Source: Leptidea sinapis (taxonomy: Eukaryota > Arthropoda > Insecta > Lepidoptera > Pieridae). Taken from it: a DNA stretch of 64,000 nucleotides. The stretch's first letter is position 1, and every line of letters starts with the position of its first letter. The position numbers and the translations under genes are program-made. The notes under the pieces were generated by a model, which was not told where the DNA came from, searched no databases, and worked only from the letters and a program-made list of their open reading frames with translations. This document shows positions 45,043 to 55,462 of the stretch, one piece after another. The stretch spans positions 2,418,001-2,482,000 of the forward strand of contig NC_066288.1 in assembly GCF_905404315.1 (NCBI RefSeq). Reading direction: 5' to 3'.

Positions 45043-45710
45043 TTGGGAATAGGAGCGAAAACGAGAACCGGAACTAGTATAGGACATAAGATAATCTTCA
45101 ATTCCAACCTTGTTTATTATTTTTAAAACCCTTTATCTACACGGACGAAGTCATTGGCATAAGCTATTATACACATATATATGGCTGGAGAGCATAGAGG
45201 AAAAAAAATATATGTGTATGTGTGTGTGTGCAAGTCACACACGGTAGAAGTGAACTTCTGAAAAGTATTAAAAAAATAAACAGTCGCTTCATGTAAACTA
45301 TACATAAAAAGAATTAGGATTACTGTAAACAATTCAAATTTCATTTTTTCAATGAGTATTTTTAATCAGGCGTAGGCTACGAGAGATTGAGATGGATATA
45401 GAGTATAGGATAAATGTTAGGTTTACTATTTTTCACCAAACTAAAAAAATATTTAATATTTTAATGTACACTATTATATTACATAAACTACAAGTTCTGT
45501 AGCTTGAGGCATATATTTTTCTACTTGCATCTCGTGTGCTTAAAACAAACTTACTGTTCCCAGTTAACAAGTCGATGCAACCCATGCATTTTTAATGGTG
45601 ACATACAGATCTCACCACAAAACGAGCTATGTATCTTATTCCTATATGTATTCCCAAGTTTGTTATGATCCAGTAAACGAAACCTTATGCCTTCATTTTC
45701 TTATATCTCT
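45043..45710. other. AT-rich DNA, nothing recognised
   Basis: Contains a short (TG)n run near 45215-45230. No coding signal. Confidence 0.5.
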
Positions 45711-45717
45711 TTATCTA

Positions 45718-46236
45718 TTATAAACCGTCACTTTCATTTTCATATGCATCATCAGTCCGTGAAGATGGTGCAGTTGTATTAATATTATGCAGTGAAAAAG
45801 ACCACATCAACATACTGACGTTTTCTAGTGTTTCGTGTTCATGTTCATTAGTACACAGTTTCCTGATTTTATTATTATTAACAGTTTTAGTTCTATGTGG
45901 CACAGCAATTTCCTTATGATGCCTTTTAGTTGTTTGGCATTAGGGTGTTCATTATAACCACGCATACGTATACGCCAAAAATCTTGTTTCTAAAATGATC
46001 ATTGAAGGTTTTCAATGATGAATGACCTTTGAATGGTTTCAATGTCAAATTTATATTATAAAAGGGATTCCATATTGCACAAGTATACTCTAAGCAACTT
46101 CGGACTAAAAGTCTGAAGAGATTAATTTTGGTGGATAAGAGCTTAAACTCTTTTGGATTTCATTTAATAAAACCAAGCATTTGTGCAGATTTAGACAGAA
46201 TATGATCAACAAGAGATGTAAAGCGAAGTTCTCCGT
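45718..46236 (-). pseudogene. LINE post-RT region relic
   Basis: Minus from 46236: LRFTSLVDHILSKSAQMLGF, a stop, NPKEFKLLSTKINLFRLLV and RSCLEYTCAIWNPFY, which is the post-RT segment of Jockey-like ORF2. Downstream an open frame 45903-45718 (MPHRTKTVNNNK...) may be its eroded end but shows no motif. Confidence 0.6.
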
Positions 46237-46290
46237 CCTCCTTTGCACAGGAAGCCGGCTAGATTATGGGTACCACAACGGCGCCTATTT

Positions 46291-47647
46291 TTTTTTTTTT
46301 ATGGAATAGGAGGACAAACGAGCGTACGGGTCACCTGGTGTTAAGTGATCACCGCCGCCCACATTCTCTTGCAATACCAGAGGAATCACAAGAGCGTTGC
46401 CGGCCTTTAAGTACGCGCTTTTTTGAAGGTACCCATGTCGTATCGTCCCGGAAACACCGCACAAGGAAGCTCATTCCACAGCGTTGTAGTAAGCGGAAGA
46501 AAGCTCCTTGAAAACCGCACTGTGGAGAATGGCCACACATCCAGATGGTGGGGATGATATCTTAACTTGTGGCGAGTCGTGCGATGGCACGACTCGCCAT
46601 CGTGGAATTCAGCGGCAGGAATCAGGTGAAACAGCTCTTCGGAACACTCCCCGTGATAAATGCGGTAGAAGACACACAATGAAGCGACGTCTCTACGCAA
46701 CGCCAAGTGATCCAGCCGTTCGCAGAGCACTGGGTCCCCGACAATTCGAGCTGCTCTGCGTTGCACGCGGTCAAATGGATCGAGCTGATACTGGGGTCCG
46801 CCAGACCAGAGATGACAGCAATACTCCATGTGTGGCCGGACCTGCGCTTTGTAGGGCGCTAGAATGTGGGCCGGCTTGAAGTATTGCCGTGCTCTATTGA
46901 TGACGCCCAGCTTCTTCCAAGCCAATTTGGCTTTGCCCTCCAGATGGCCACGAAATTGGCAATCGCTCGAGATTTCGATACCCAGTATTCCGATACTAGG
47001 CGAGGCTTTAAGGGAAGTGTTGTCGAAGAGCGGTGATACGACAAATGGGGTTTTTAGTGGTAAACGCGCAAATTTGAGTCTTCTGGGGGTTAAATTGGAC
47101 AAGGTTCAATTTACCCCATTCCGCGACCTTCTCGAGAGAGGACTCGATAGAAGACACAAGTTTCTCCCGGCACTGGTCGACGATTTCTCGAGAGAGACTT
47201 GCATGGCCCGTGTATACGGCATCACCAGTGCTGTCGTCTGCATAGCAATGTATGTTGGAGGAGTCCAACATATCATTGATATGCAGAAGAAACAGCGTGG
47301 GAGATAGCACACAGCCTTGGGGCACTCCAGCATTCACGGGCTTCGGGTTCGAGCAATATCCGTCGACAACGACCTGTATGCTGCGCCCAGTGAGGAAGCT
47401 GGAGGTCCACTTGCACAAGCTCTTGGGAAGCCCAAATGATGGAAGTTTTGAGAGGAGCGACTTGTGCCATACACGATCAAAGGCCTTCGCTATATCCAGG
47501 CTAACTGCCAGGCCTTCCCCCTTGCTTTCAATAGCCGCCACCCATCTATGTGTTAGGTATACCAGAAGATCTCCTGCCGACCGACCATGGCGAAAGCCGT
47601 ACTGTCGGTCGTTGATCAACTGGTGACCTTTTAGATATACCAAGACC
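46291..47647 (-). mobile_element. LINE-A copy, 5'-truncated, inside R1
   Basis: Reversed A-tail at 46291-46300. The 5' break is at ATATACCAAGAC near 47640, inside RT. The junction duplication is only about 3 T, so it is not informative. Confidence 0.9.
46345..47645 (-). pseudogene. LINE-A ORF2, partial (RT and C-terminus)
   Basis: 47640-47008 runs from YLKGHQLINDRQYGF through AVSLDIAKAFDRVWH and AGVPQGCVLSPTLFLLHIND to the intact CYADDST. A short deletion near 47050 shifts the frame, and 47100-46407 continues the thumb and C-terminus (PHMEYCCHLW, GECSEELF). A small local inverted duplication lies at about 46575-46605 (CGAGTCGTGCGATGGCACGACTCG). Confidence 0.85.
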
Positions 47648-47893
47648 TTTCTGCCGTGAAGCAGTAATGTGTAAGCATTACTGTGTTTCGGTCTGAAGGG
47701 CGCCGTAGCCAGTGAAATTACTGGGCAAATGAGGCTTAACATCTTATGTCTCAAGGTGACGAGCGCAATTGTAGTGCCACTCAGAATTTTTGGGTTTTTT
47801 GAGAATCCTGAGCGGCACTGCATTGTAATGGGCATGGCGTATCAATTACCATCAGCTGAACGTGCTGCTCGTCTCGTCCTTTATTATTATAAA

Positions 47894-48337
47894 AAAAATC
47901 CTTTTTTTCACTAATTTTAAGCAATGTTGTAGTACTGAGATTGTAATAGGATAGAATTGGTTTCTTCTTCCTTGAGAAACTAACATGCACAGTAACTAAC
48001 AGTTAAGTAGTAGATATGTACTAAAAAAACAAATCATCTTATATTGTTCTTTCATAACATTTGTATGTACTTGGCCTAAAACTACAGTTCATTTGTAATG
48101 AAATAAATAAAAACGGCTGCACTTACTAAAGGAACTTTATATGCTCTACTAAATGAAAGTAATTTGCATAACTATCACATTTTTATGATTAAGAAGTTGC
48201 GGCGATAATTAAACTGAGCAATGAAGACTTCATGGATGTATAATTATTATATACCACGTCTTTATAACTTGTGTTCTTCTCATTATTATAGAATTTCATT
48301 ATATCATTAGTAATGACATAGAAGCTAGGAAGAGTGT
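47894..48337. other. AT-rich DNA, nothing recognised
   Basis: No supported feature. Confidence 0.5.
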
Positions 48338-48415
48338 TTACCTTCCTAAAAGGCCGAGAAAAAACGTGGGTGGCGGTAATTACTTACCTGTAGGGTCTTC
48401 TGTCCAAGTCTCCTA
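48338..48415 (+). mobile_element. LINE-A 3'-end fossil
   Basis: TACCTTCCTAAAAGGCCG, GTGGGCGGCGG-like GTGGGTGGCGG and TCTCCTATG follow the LINE-A 3' order in plus orientation. Confidence 0.55.
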
Positions 48416-48665
48416 TGTGAAATGTGGAGTCGCATCTAAATCTAAGAATTTATTTTCTTTTAGATACTGTAGATTGAATAAAATAGCATGCAATTTTTCT
48501 GGTTTGTACAGTGTTCCTATAAAATCATTATTCTTTATATTAAATAATTAAATATTTAATGTATTTGTTCGTCGAGCACTTATATTTTTCGTTCAATTAT
48601 TTTAAGCGCACGTAAGGTCACAAGTTTTATATCATATACTAGTTTATATTATTATATTATTCTTA

Positions 48666-48960
48666 TTGCTGCTTTTGCAGAAGTACACCACGATCACAAT
48701 TTGGCTAATGTCAGGTTGTGGTGTGTCACCAAATAATCGTTATCTCCTTGAAGGAGGTGGTGGAATGGGCCCGGGAGGACGATGTCCACTTGCACTGTAT
48801 TCGCTGCCTCCGTACCGGGCGATGGAGGGGCGCTTATCTGCGCCTTATGACCCTTTGAGTGTTCGCGGTGGATGGGACGGGTTTTGCACTCCACACGCCT
48901 TAGTGGCCAACCGCGAAGCGACGAATTTCGCGGGATCCTGAACGTCGCTTATTTAAAAGT
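48666..48960 (+). other. GC-rich island with open frame, unidentified
   Basis: 48666-48941 encodes 91 residues, Gly- and Pro-rich (GGGGMGPGGRCPLALYSLPP), in DNA much richer in GC than its flanks. The minus strand is also open (48694-48894). I recognise neither product. It could be an exon or a transposon piece. Confidence 0.35.
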
Positions 48961-49111
48961 CTCCAAGCAGAAAGTGATACCCGCACATTTGGAGGACAGG
49001 TGCCAGAACAGGTACCAGATTTCTTAATAACCAACATTCGATTATCGACCAATATGGTCTCTAAGTCTATATTATATATGTAACCAAAACAGGTACTTAC
49101 AATATATATTT

Positions 49112-49117
49112 AATTTA
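49112..49117 (-). terminator. Possible poly(A) signal of the putative exon
   Basis: AATAAA on minus (within TATAATAAATTAAAT), about 95 nt beyond the stop at 49210-49212. Confidence 0.4.
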
Positions 49118-49209
49118 TTATAGATGATATTTCGATCCAATTGCATGAATCGTGGTCGGGGCGGAACTGCGGAGGCGGCGTGAAGCTCTTGAGACATTGA
49201 CAGTCGACA

Positions 49210-49413
49210 CTAATAGAACATAAATCTGTCCAAGTGGTGTTTAATTCGATTCAGCCTTTCATTCAATAATTCACGACACTTACTCCTGACGAAGTCCATA
49301 CTTTCGGGTCTTTTTGATGTATTTGTACTGCAGAGTGAGACCGCGGTAGTCCATGTTTGCGCTAATCTAAAACCAATAGTTTCTCTAACAAGCTGTGGGA
49401 TCTCATTGCTGCA
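49210..49413 (-). CDS. Putative host-gene terminal exon, function unknown
   Basis: Reading minus, a good acceptor (TTTTCTTTTTAATGTATTTGTGCAG) is followed by a frame encoding SNEIPQLVRETIGFRLAQ, TWTTAVSLCSTNTSKRPE, KCRELLNERLNRIKHHLDRF and MFY, then stop at 49210-49212. The peptide is amphipathic and ends basic. It does not match the LINEs here, occurs once in the window, and has AATAAA downstream. I cannot name the protein, and no upstream exon is evident in the next kilobases. It may instead be an unrecognised element. Confidence 0.4.
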   Translation of the reverse strand, partial: CSNEIPQLVRETIGFRLAQTWTTAVSLCSTNTSKRPESMDFVRSKCRELLNERLNRIKHHLDRFMFY

Positions 49414-49439
49414 CAAATACATTAAAAAGAAAATCAAAT

Positions 49440-50400
49440 TTAATTCTTATTTATCGTTTCCCTTTACACATCTACGATCATCCAACACTAGTTGGGTTCT
49501 TTTGGTGTTGCAGGAGAGCAGATCTAGTTTTGACGGGTTGTGACTTTGGTCTTTTTAATAAAAAAATACACATGATTTTTATTTAATAATCAATAGCCCT
49601 TTTCCCAAATATCCTAGGAAATACTAAGTGGATCACTTAATATTCTAGCGTTACTCGTAACATATTAAAGCTAAGAATTAAAATATGCTGTCTTGCTTTT
49701 ACAACATTTCAAAATAAAATTTGAATATTTTTCAACATCCATACTATGTTACCTTATATTAAATACATTTTTAAAGCTATGAATATGTTTTCCATATAGT
49801 CAATCCCTTAATGTTCAATTAGAATTTACTATGAAAATATAAGCAATAAGAATTACATAGAACAATGATGATAATTTACGGAGCGTAAAACAATATTTCA
49901 TTGAACACTTATTATATTTCCAAGCAAGTTTTAATGAATATTTTAAACAAAACAATTTTAGGTCAGAATAAATTCATACCAACTTCTAGAAGGTGGTAAA
50001 TATTTATCATATTTTAAATTATTTGAATGAATTATCGTAACTATAAAAAACCCCTGTTGCGGGTAAAAGTTAAAGGTAAAATATACTTCTTTTTTACCTT
50101 TAACTGCTGCCATTAAATAATAAAATTGCAGTATAAACTCTTAATTCAAACATCGTGCTTGAACATTTGTTAAGTGGCTGAGCGCTAGTACCTATAAGGC
50201 CTTAGGGAAATGTACTCACAGCTGGCGAGACTCATAGGCTGAGATTTATATAGCGTACTTAGACTTTGCTCAGACTTTTCTCACGTAAAACTAAGCTAAG
50301 TGTGATAAGACACTAACTTTACTTTTGCATTGGGCTGACTTACGGCCGTTCCCAATATTCAGTCTATCTCCGGTTGTGGCCTACTTGAGATAAAAATCGT
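49440..50400. other. AT-rich DNA, nothing recognised
   Basis: No supported gene on either strand. Confidence 0.5.
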
Positions 50401-50409
50401 AACTATCAT

Positions 50410-50459
50410 AAAGTTTATTGGGATAGAAGAGTCAACACTCTTCTATCCCAATAAACTTT
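50410..50459. repeat. Perfect 23-bp palindrome with 4-base loop
   Basis: The left arm 50410-50432 (AAAGTTTATTGGGATAG...) is the exact complement of 50437-50459. The spacer is CAAC. Confidence 0.95.
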
Positions 50460-50571
50460 TCGACGGTAACTCACCTTATTCATACACGCTGTCACAGTAT
50501 ATATCAACTCCTCATTAGTTTTATATTTCACAGAAAATTTATAGAAGTAGGCGTTAATTTGCGGAAATCCA

Positions 50572-50735
50572 TATTTATCTTAACATCATATGTCACAAGG
50601 TGACGAGTGCAATTGTAGTGCCGCTCAGAATTTTTGGGTTTTTCAAGAATCCTGAGTGGCACTGCATTGTAATAGGCATCAATTACCATCAGCTAAACGT
50701 CCTGCTCGTCTCGTCCCTTATTTTCATAAAAAAAA
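50572..50735 (+). repeat. R1 repeat copy I (partial)
   Basis: Sense R1 3' half: CTCAGAATTTTTGGGTTTTT to GTCCCTTATTTTCATAAAAA. Confidence 0.85.
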
Positions 50736-50749
50736 CTCTCTCACGAGAC

Positions 50750-50870
50750 TCAGTCTGAGTCTGAGGCGAGTTAACAGCTCCTGAGGATGCCTCGTGTAGA
50801 GGTGAAACACGTGTTGAATTGTTTGAAGACGAATATTGGCTGAATTACCACGCAAGAAAACTCATCAGGA
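50750..50870 (+). repeat. R6 repeat with hammerhead-like core, copy 1
   Basis: CTCCTGAGGATGCCTC, AGAGGTGAAACACGTGTTG and CAAGAAAACTCA are shared with 61832-61945. The CTGAGGA, stem and GAAAC arrangement resembles a hammerhead ribozyme core, as carried by Penelope-like elements. The first copy leads into the frame at 50836-51063. Confidence 0.55.
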
Positions 50871-51245
50871 TATTTCGCGGTTTTGTTCGGCATCAGGCAT
50901 GTTTGCTCAAGCGCGATCGGATGATTTCTATGCCATCATAAGGAAAAGGACGTCATCCGTCCTGGCAAGGCTGCGTTCGAGCTCAAACAGTATCCTGAAT
51001 ATGATAGCGGGAAACCTGGATTCGCCAATACTGCAACGATTCGTTCAAGTTCTTGTCCGATAAAAACACACCGTCTCAGATTGTTATCAAAGTTATTCTA
51101 TGTTTTAATTATGTATTAAGAATAAATTATATTATATTAAGCAAATTGTAGCAATTGTAATATACTAACATAGTTTTTTAAGCCTGTTACTAACAAAATA
51201 TGGGCCTCTGTTGCCCCAATAAAGAAATTTATTATTATTTCACAG
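50836..51245 (+). pseudogene. Possible LINE/retroelement C-terminus
   Basis: 50836-51063 encodes HQDISRFCSASGMFAQARSD, FYAIIRKRTSSVLARLRSS, SNSILNMIAGNLDSPILQRF and a stop. The pattern (RKRTSSVLARLR...SNSIL) reminds me of C-terminal tails of some LINE polyproteins. A downstream AATAAAG followed by TTTATTATTATTT fits a retroelement 3' end. The family is not certain. Confidence 0.5.
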
Positions 51246-51624
51246 ATGGTTTCATAACACTAGTAGGTACAGGGTTGGTTGTATGGACATTAATTAGGTT
51301 CTTGCTACGTCGGATCGCTCAAACAGACATCAGTTTTAGAGTATTTTAATAATGTATGATAATAGATAATGTAGGATTAAATTTTATAAATATTATTTTA
51401 AAGGATTAAATACATCCATATTCTACATAGTTAGGTACAGCAAAGTTATTAGTGGGATTAAACATCGGATTATGTGCATTTGCATGTTTGTATATGCAAA
51501 TTATTAATTTCAACCAGCTTACATTTCAGGATCCCATAATCGAGCATGTTAATCAGCAGTTCTATATTAATAGATTGAATAGACTCAATACTTAAAATAC
51601 TAAAAAATTATAGGAAAAGTTAAA
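51246..51624. other. AT-rich DNA, nothing recognised
   Basis: No supported feature. Confidence 0.5.
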
Positions 51625-51885
51625 TTAATAGAGTTGGCTAAACTTAAGTGGCAGTGGGCAGGACACATAGTTCGACGGACAGATGGCTGGTGGGGCAGTA
51701 CAGTCCTCGAATGGCAACCACTTACCGGAAGACACAGTGTTGGTAGGCCCACCACAAGATGGACCGATGATCTGGTCAAGATCGCCGGAATACGTTGGAT
51801 GCAAGACCGATCGTTATGGAGATTTTTGGGTAGGCCTTTGTCCAGCAGTTGACGTCTTCCGACTGATTATGATGATGGTGATGAG
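51625..51885 (+). mobile_element. RTE-clade LINE 3' end
   Basis: 51634-51852 encodes LKWQWAGHIVRRTDGWW, VLEWQPLTGRHSVGRP, TTRWTDDLVKIAGIRWMQDR and SLWRFLGRP. It ends at TGATTATGATGATGGTGATG. It is better preserved than 3715-4035. Confidence 0.85.
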
Positions 51886-52434
51886 AGTTGGCTATTGGAA
51901 TAGCTCTGTATCATATTAAATACTGTTTTTTTCTAAAACAGATTACTGGAAAAAATATGTTATAGATAAATAAATACATTATATTATACAGGATGAAATT
52001 TTCAAGTGGGCGTGCATGGCCAAATCTGAAACTATGAGGAATAGCTGAAACAACTCAAATTGGATGAGAGGAGAGGAGATTTAGATGGAAAAATCAATTT
52101 TCTTTACCAAGAATCGTTCCTGCTGATTTTGAAAAAAATCTTACACGCTGTATTATTACAACATTCGATAGTGTCACTTATAAGGAGCGCTTTTTGGGAA
52201 ATAATGACATACGGCAAATTTAAGGAACGAGCTCTTTTTAGAAAAAACATTTTTGGAGTGAAAACATCCATAGGCGGGTTTAGATGGGAAGTAAATTTAT
52301 ATAAGTCGTCAACGACTTAGAATATCATATGTTTATGTAGGATAATAATATAAATATACTTGAATTATATAAGAAATTAAGTCATTTAATTATCAAACAT
52401 TTTGTATATGTTAAACTTTTTTCATCAACATTTT
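51886..52434 (+). other. Unidentified open frame in AT-rich DNA
   Basis: 52060-52320 encodes 86 residues (MDERRGDLDGKINFLY..., FKERALFRKNIFGVK). No family recognised. The flanks show nothing. Confidence 0.3.
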
Positions 52435-53085
52435 AACCGAAAGATGTCTACTGCTGGACAAAGGTCTCCCCCAAAGATCTCCACGACGATCGTTCCTGCG
52501 CTGCGCTCATCCAACGTATTCCGGTGATCTTGACCAGATCGTCGTGGAGAATCCCTCAACGCAGCGGTGAACAACCTCGGTGAAATAACATTGCCTTATC
52601 TAACTTGCTTTCCTGCTTCAGGCGGATAGACTTCGAGCTGAACTGGCATTCTGGCAACTTGTTATGAACTGGCATGGTGGCGTTTCCATACAAACACTTC
52701 AACGCTTCGATATTTTTTTTATATTAGTTGAAATTATCAGTTTCTACATTTTTTACAAAAATTATCTTGCTCCAAACTAGGCATAGCCTGTACTATGGGT
52801 GCAAGTATTTAATACAATATACTTAAACATACATAAATACTTATAAACATCCATGACTCGGAAACAAACATCCATATTCATCATATAAATGGTTGCACCT
52901 ACCGAGATTCGAACCCGGGACCTCAAGCTCAGTAGGCAGGGTCACTAACCACTGGGTATATATATATCGATAATCAATTTTGCGTCTCCAGTGAGACTGA
53001 AGCACCGCCCAGATCTCAATCTAATCAAAGGGTTTCTTATAGTCCACAATCGCCCAGCATACTGCTTGGTTATACAACTAAATTT
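52435..53085 (-). pseudogene. RTE reverse transcriptase relic, split by SINE-1
   Basis: Reading minus: AIVDYKKPFD, stop, IEIWAVL (53080-52968) is RTE RT motif A. After the SINE, GNVISPRLFTAALRD (about 52610-52560) is motif B (usual form RQGDVISPKLF). It is fused by deletion to DLVKITGIRWMSAAQER and the C-terminal tail ending near 52435. Motif C and the thumb are lost. Confidence 0.75.
52752..52966 (-). mobile_element. SINE-1, full copy with tRNA-like head
   Basis: On minus: A box TACCCAGTGGTTAGTG, B box GGTTCGAATCTC, and a body ending CTTGCTCC... AAAATT. It is inserted between motifs A and B of the RTE relic. Confidence 0.85.
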
Positions 53086-53525
53086 TTTTTCACTTATGAT
53101 CGCAAAATAATACGTACACAGAAACTAGTAGCATTATTACAACAGCAATTAACATAATCGATTTAACAACCCTGCATAATGACAGAGATATTTATCTTAT
53201 GGCTTATTTATAGGTCAACAATTTAAATACGTTGACTTGATTACAGTTATTAAGGAGTGGTTGTATCGAATGTTTTACTGAAATATCAAGTGAAGTATTA
53301 TTATGAAACAGTTTTATTATACGTTACCCTTCTACATTTATATTGTACTTACATACAAAAACTCATAATTAATACTCAATAGAAATAAAAAATAATATAG
53401 TAAATTTTTTGAAGTGGAATTTACAATGCTACTGCCAACAAGGTTGCGTTAAACGTTTAACGCTATCATGGAGGGGGTATGAAAGCACTGTTGCGTTATT
53501 GATAATTTTCATTTAAAGTATATAT
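53086..53525. other. AT-rich DNA, nothing recognised
   Basis: No supported feature. Confidence 0.5.
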
Positions 53526-53885
53526 ATATTGACACGGGAGTGGGTCAGGGAACGAGTCTTTATTTGCGTTCACTTTTTCTGAACTTGCGCTTCGCCGGTC
53601 TGCCGCTGTTCCTCTTGTGGGCGGCGGTACCTTCAACGCATCACACCGCACCGAACACTAAATCTCTTCTATCTTCTTCTTCTTGGAACACTTCCACTTT
53701 TCACTGCTTCTTCTTTTCTTCTGCTTCTTCTTCTTAACACTTTCGAGTCAGAACTAGAACTTACTAGAAATTTCCTTTAACTTTACAAAACCCAAAAAAA
53801 TCCATGGTGTATCGAACCCGGGTCTACAGCGTCTAAAGTAAACACTTTTCCGCTGAGCTACGAGTATTGCTGACGGACCTGTTGA
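53526..53885 (-). mobile_element. tRNA-headed SINE with GC-rich body (SINE-2)
   Basis: On minus, CGTAGCTCAGCGGAAAAG (A box) and CCCGGGTTCGATACACC (B box) lie at about 53865-53810. An (AAG)n-rich stretch follows, then a GC-rich body (GCGGCAGACCGGCGAAGCG) and GACCCACTCCCGTGTC near 53530. A tRNA gene is less likely because the acceptor stem does not pair. Only one copy is in the window. Confidence 0.55.
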
Positions 53886-53889
53886 AATT

Positions 53890-54688
53890 AACAATGCATT
53901 GAAGTTTGACAACTCTCGTCATATACTTTGAAGGGTTGCTACGCAACAATATTTAAAAAAAATTAAAATAAATATTTTTTGAAATATGTTTGTTTGAAAA
54001 TTCTTATTTTTTGGAAATTGATGTGGAAATAATTATTCCAAATATTTTTCTTTGAAATATCTTTTTTTATTATTGACGGGAAACTTTGAAATATTTTGTT
54101 AAACTTATTAGAACGTATTTCATCAACGTATCTATAAAATAATACTTAATTGTTTTATGGATTGCGCTATTTTAGATAAAAAATTTTAGATAAAAAATGA
54201 TTATAAGCGACATTACGGTTTAAATAATAAAAACATATCAATCTTATTACATTTAAAATTGAATTTTCAACATTATTTTTATCAAATTACATCCAAAATT
54301 AATACCCTCACATTAAATATAAGCTTAATGTTGAAAAAAAAAACGAATTAATTGAATAAAATTTTGAAAAGCCTTACAAATATGAAATCTCTGGTGGCAA
54401 AGAGCTTTACATAAAGCGGTGAGTAGATTTTTATTTATGTCATATTATTTCTTATATCTCTTTGGCGTGACGGTAACAAATGTGCACTGCACAGGAACTC
54501 TCCAATATTAAATCTATTACTATTTAAATACGTTGTTTTTTGGTTTGTTTTGTACTTTTATGTTTTTATATTAAGTGTATCCTGTGAGTGTTTTGTGAAA
54601 TAAATGTTTTTCTTTCTCTTTCTTTCTTTCTTTCTTTCAAATAAAAAATGATATGTAAAGAATGAATCATTTTGGTAAATGAAAAAAA
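53890..54688. other. AT-rich DNA with (TTTC)n
   Basis: No gene. A (TTTC)n microsatellite lies at about 54609-54638, after AATAAATG; the stretch 54480-54640 may be a LINE 3' UTR. Confidence 0.5.
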
Positions 54689-54689
54689 T

Positions 54690-54842
54690 AGGAACGTGGA
54701 ATACGGATGTTGGTAAAAGGTAGTGGAATGATAGAGCACACCGGCTAAGTGGGCCGTCCGGACTCTCGTACTAGTGATGGATGGAGCCCGCTTCTATAAC
54801 GCTGTTACATTTACTTTCTGAACATTTCCAGTAAATGAAGAA
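54690..54842 (+). repeat. R5 repeat, copy 2
   Basis: Direct-orientation match to 35440-35598. Confidence 0.65.
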
Positions 54843-54954
54843 TGTGTAACGTTATTTCACGCTGATTTACATTTAATCTAATTATATGAGTATTCGTTGC
54901 ATTTTATAGTCACACCAAAAGTACAAAATACAAACATACCTTTAATTTGGCTGT

Positions 54955-55462
54955 TCAAATACAAATTCAATTATTTTTATTCAAAATAGGATGTGACATC
55001 ACTTATTGAAAGTCAAAAACTACCCGTTCCAAAACGAATGCCTCAGACCTGAGAAGAATGGGCGCAAACTCAGCGGGCTTTTTTTATCGAAAAAATATGT
55101 TTACAAAGTAATATTCTACAATTAAACTTGGTATTTAATAGCCTGAGGGCGGTCGCTCAATTCCCAATCTGTGGAATCATTAAGAAAGTCATTTATGTTA
55201 TAGTAACCTTTTCCACATTTTTTCCACGTTTTTTAACATATTTTTTGTATAATGTAATACTTTTGTTTTGAATATTTTCTGGAACCTTGTTGTATAAGCA
55301 TATACATTGCCCCACAAAAGACCTACTAACTCCACTTAGCCGAGTAGTAGGCACTATAAGTTTATGTCTGTTCCTGGTGTTAACATTATGACAGTTTCTA
55401 GCAAATTCACTTATGTGCCTATTAACATATATTACACTATCAAGAATATATATTTGTATTAT
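54955..55462 (-). mobile_element. LINE-F 3' portion
   Basis: Minus: the NTRNRHKLIVPTT-like segment, FYNKVPENIQN-like text and DWELSDRPQA, then the 3' UTR ending AATAATTGAATTTG. It aligns with 25188-25640. Confidence 0.8.

Larger units (their letters stand above)
46238..47893 (+). repeat. R1 repeat copy H, split by LINE-A
   Basis: Sense R1 halves at 46238-46290 (CCTTTGCACAGGAAGCCGG to GGCGCCTATTT) and 47648-47893 (TTTCTGCCGTGAAGCAG to the terminal CCTTTATTATTATAAAAAAA). Confidence 0.9.

Noticed and set aside
46575..46605. Regulatory hairpin
   Set aside because: The short inverted duplication interrupts LINE-A coding sequence that is continuous in sister copies, so it is a local mutation of this copy.
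53805..53880. tRNA gene on minus
   Set aside because: Boxes are present, but I cannot pair an acceptor stem, and SINE-like body sequence follows directly.
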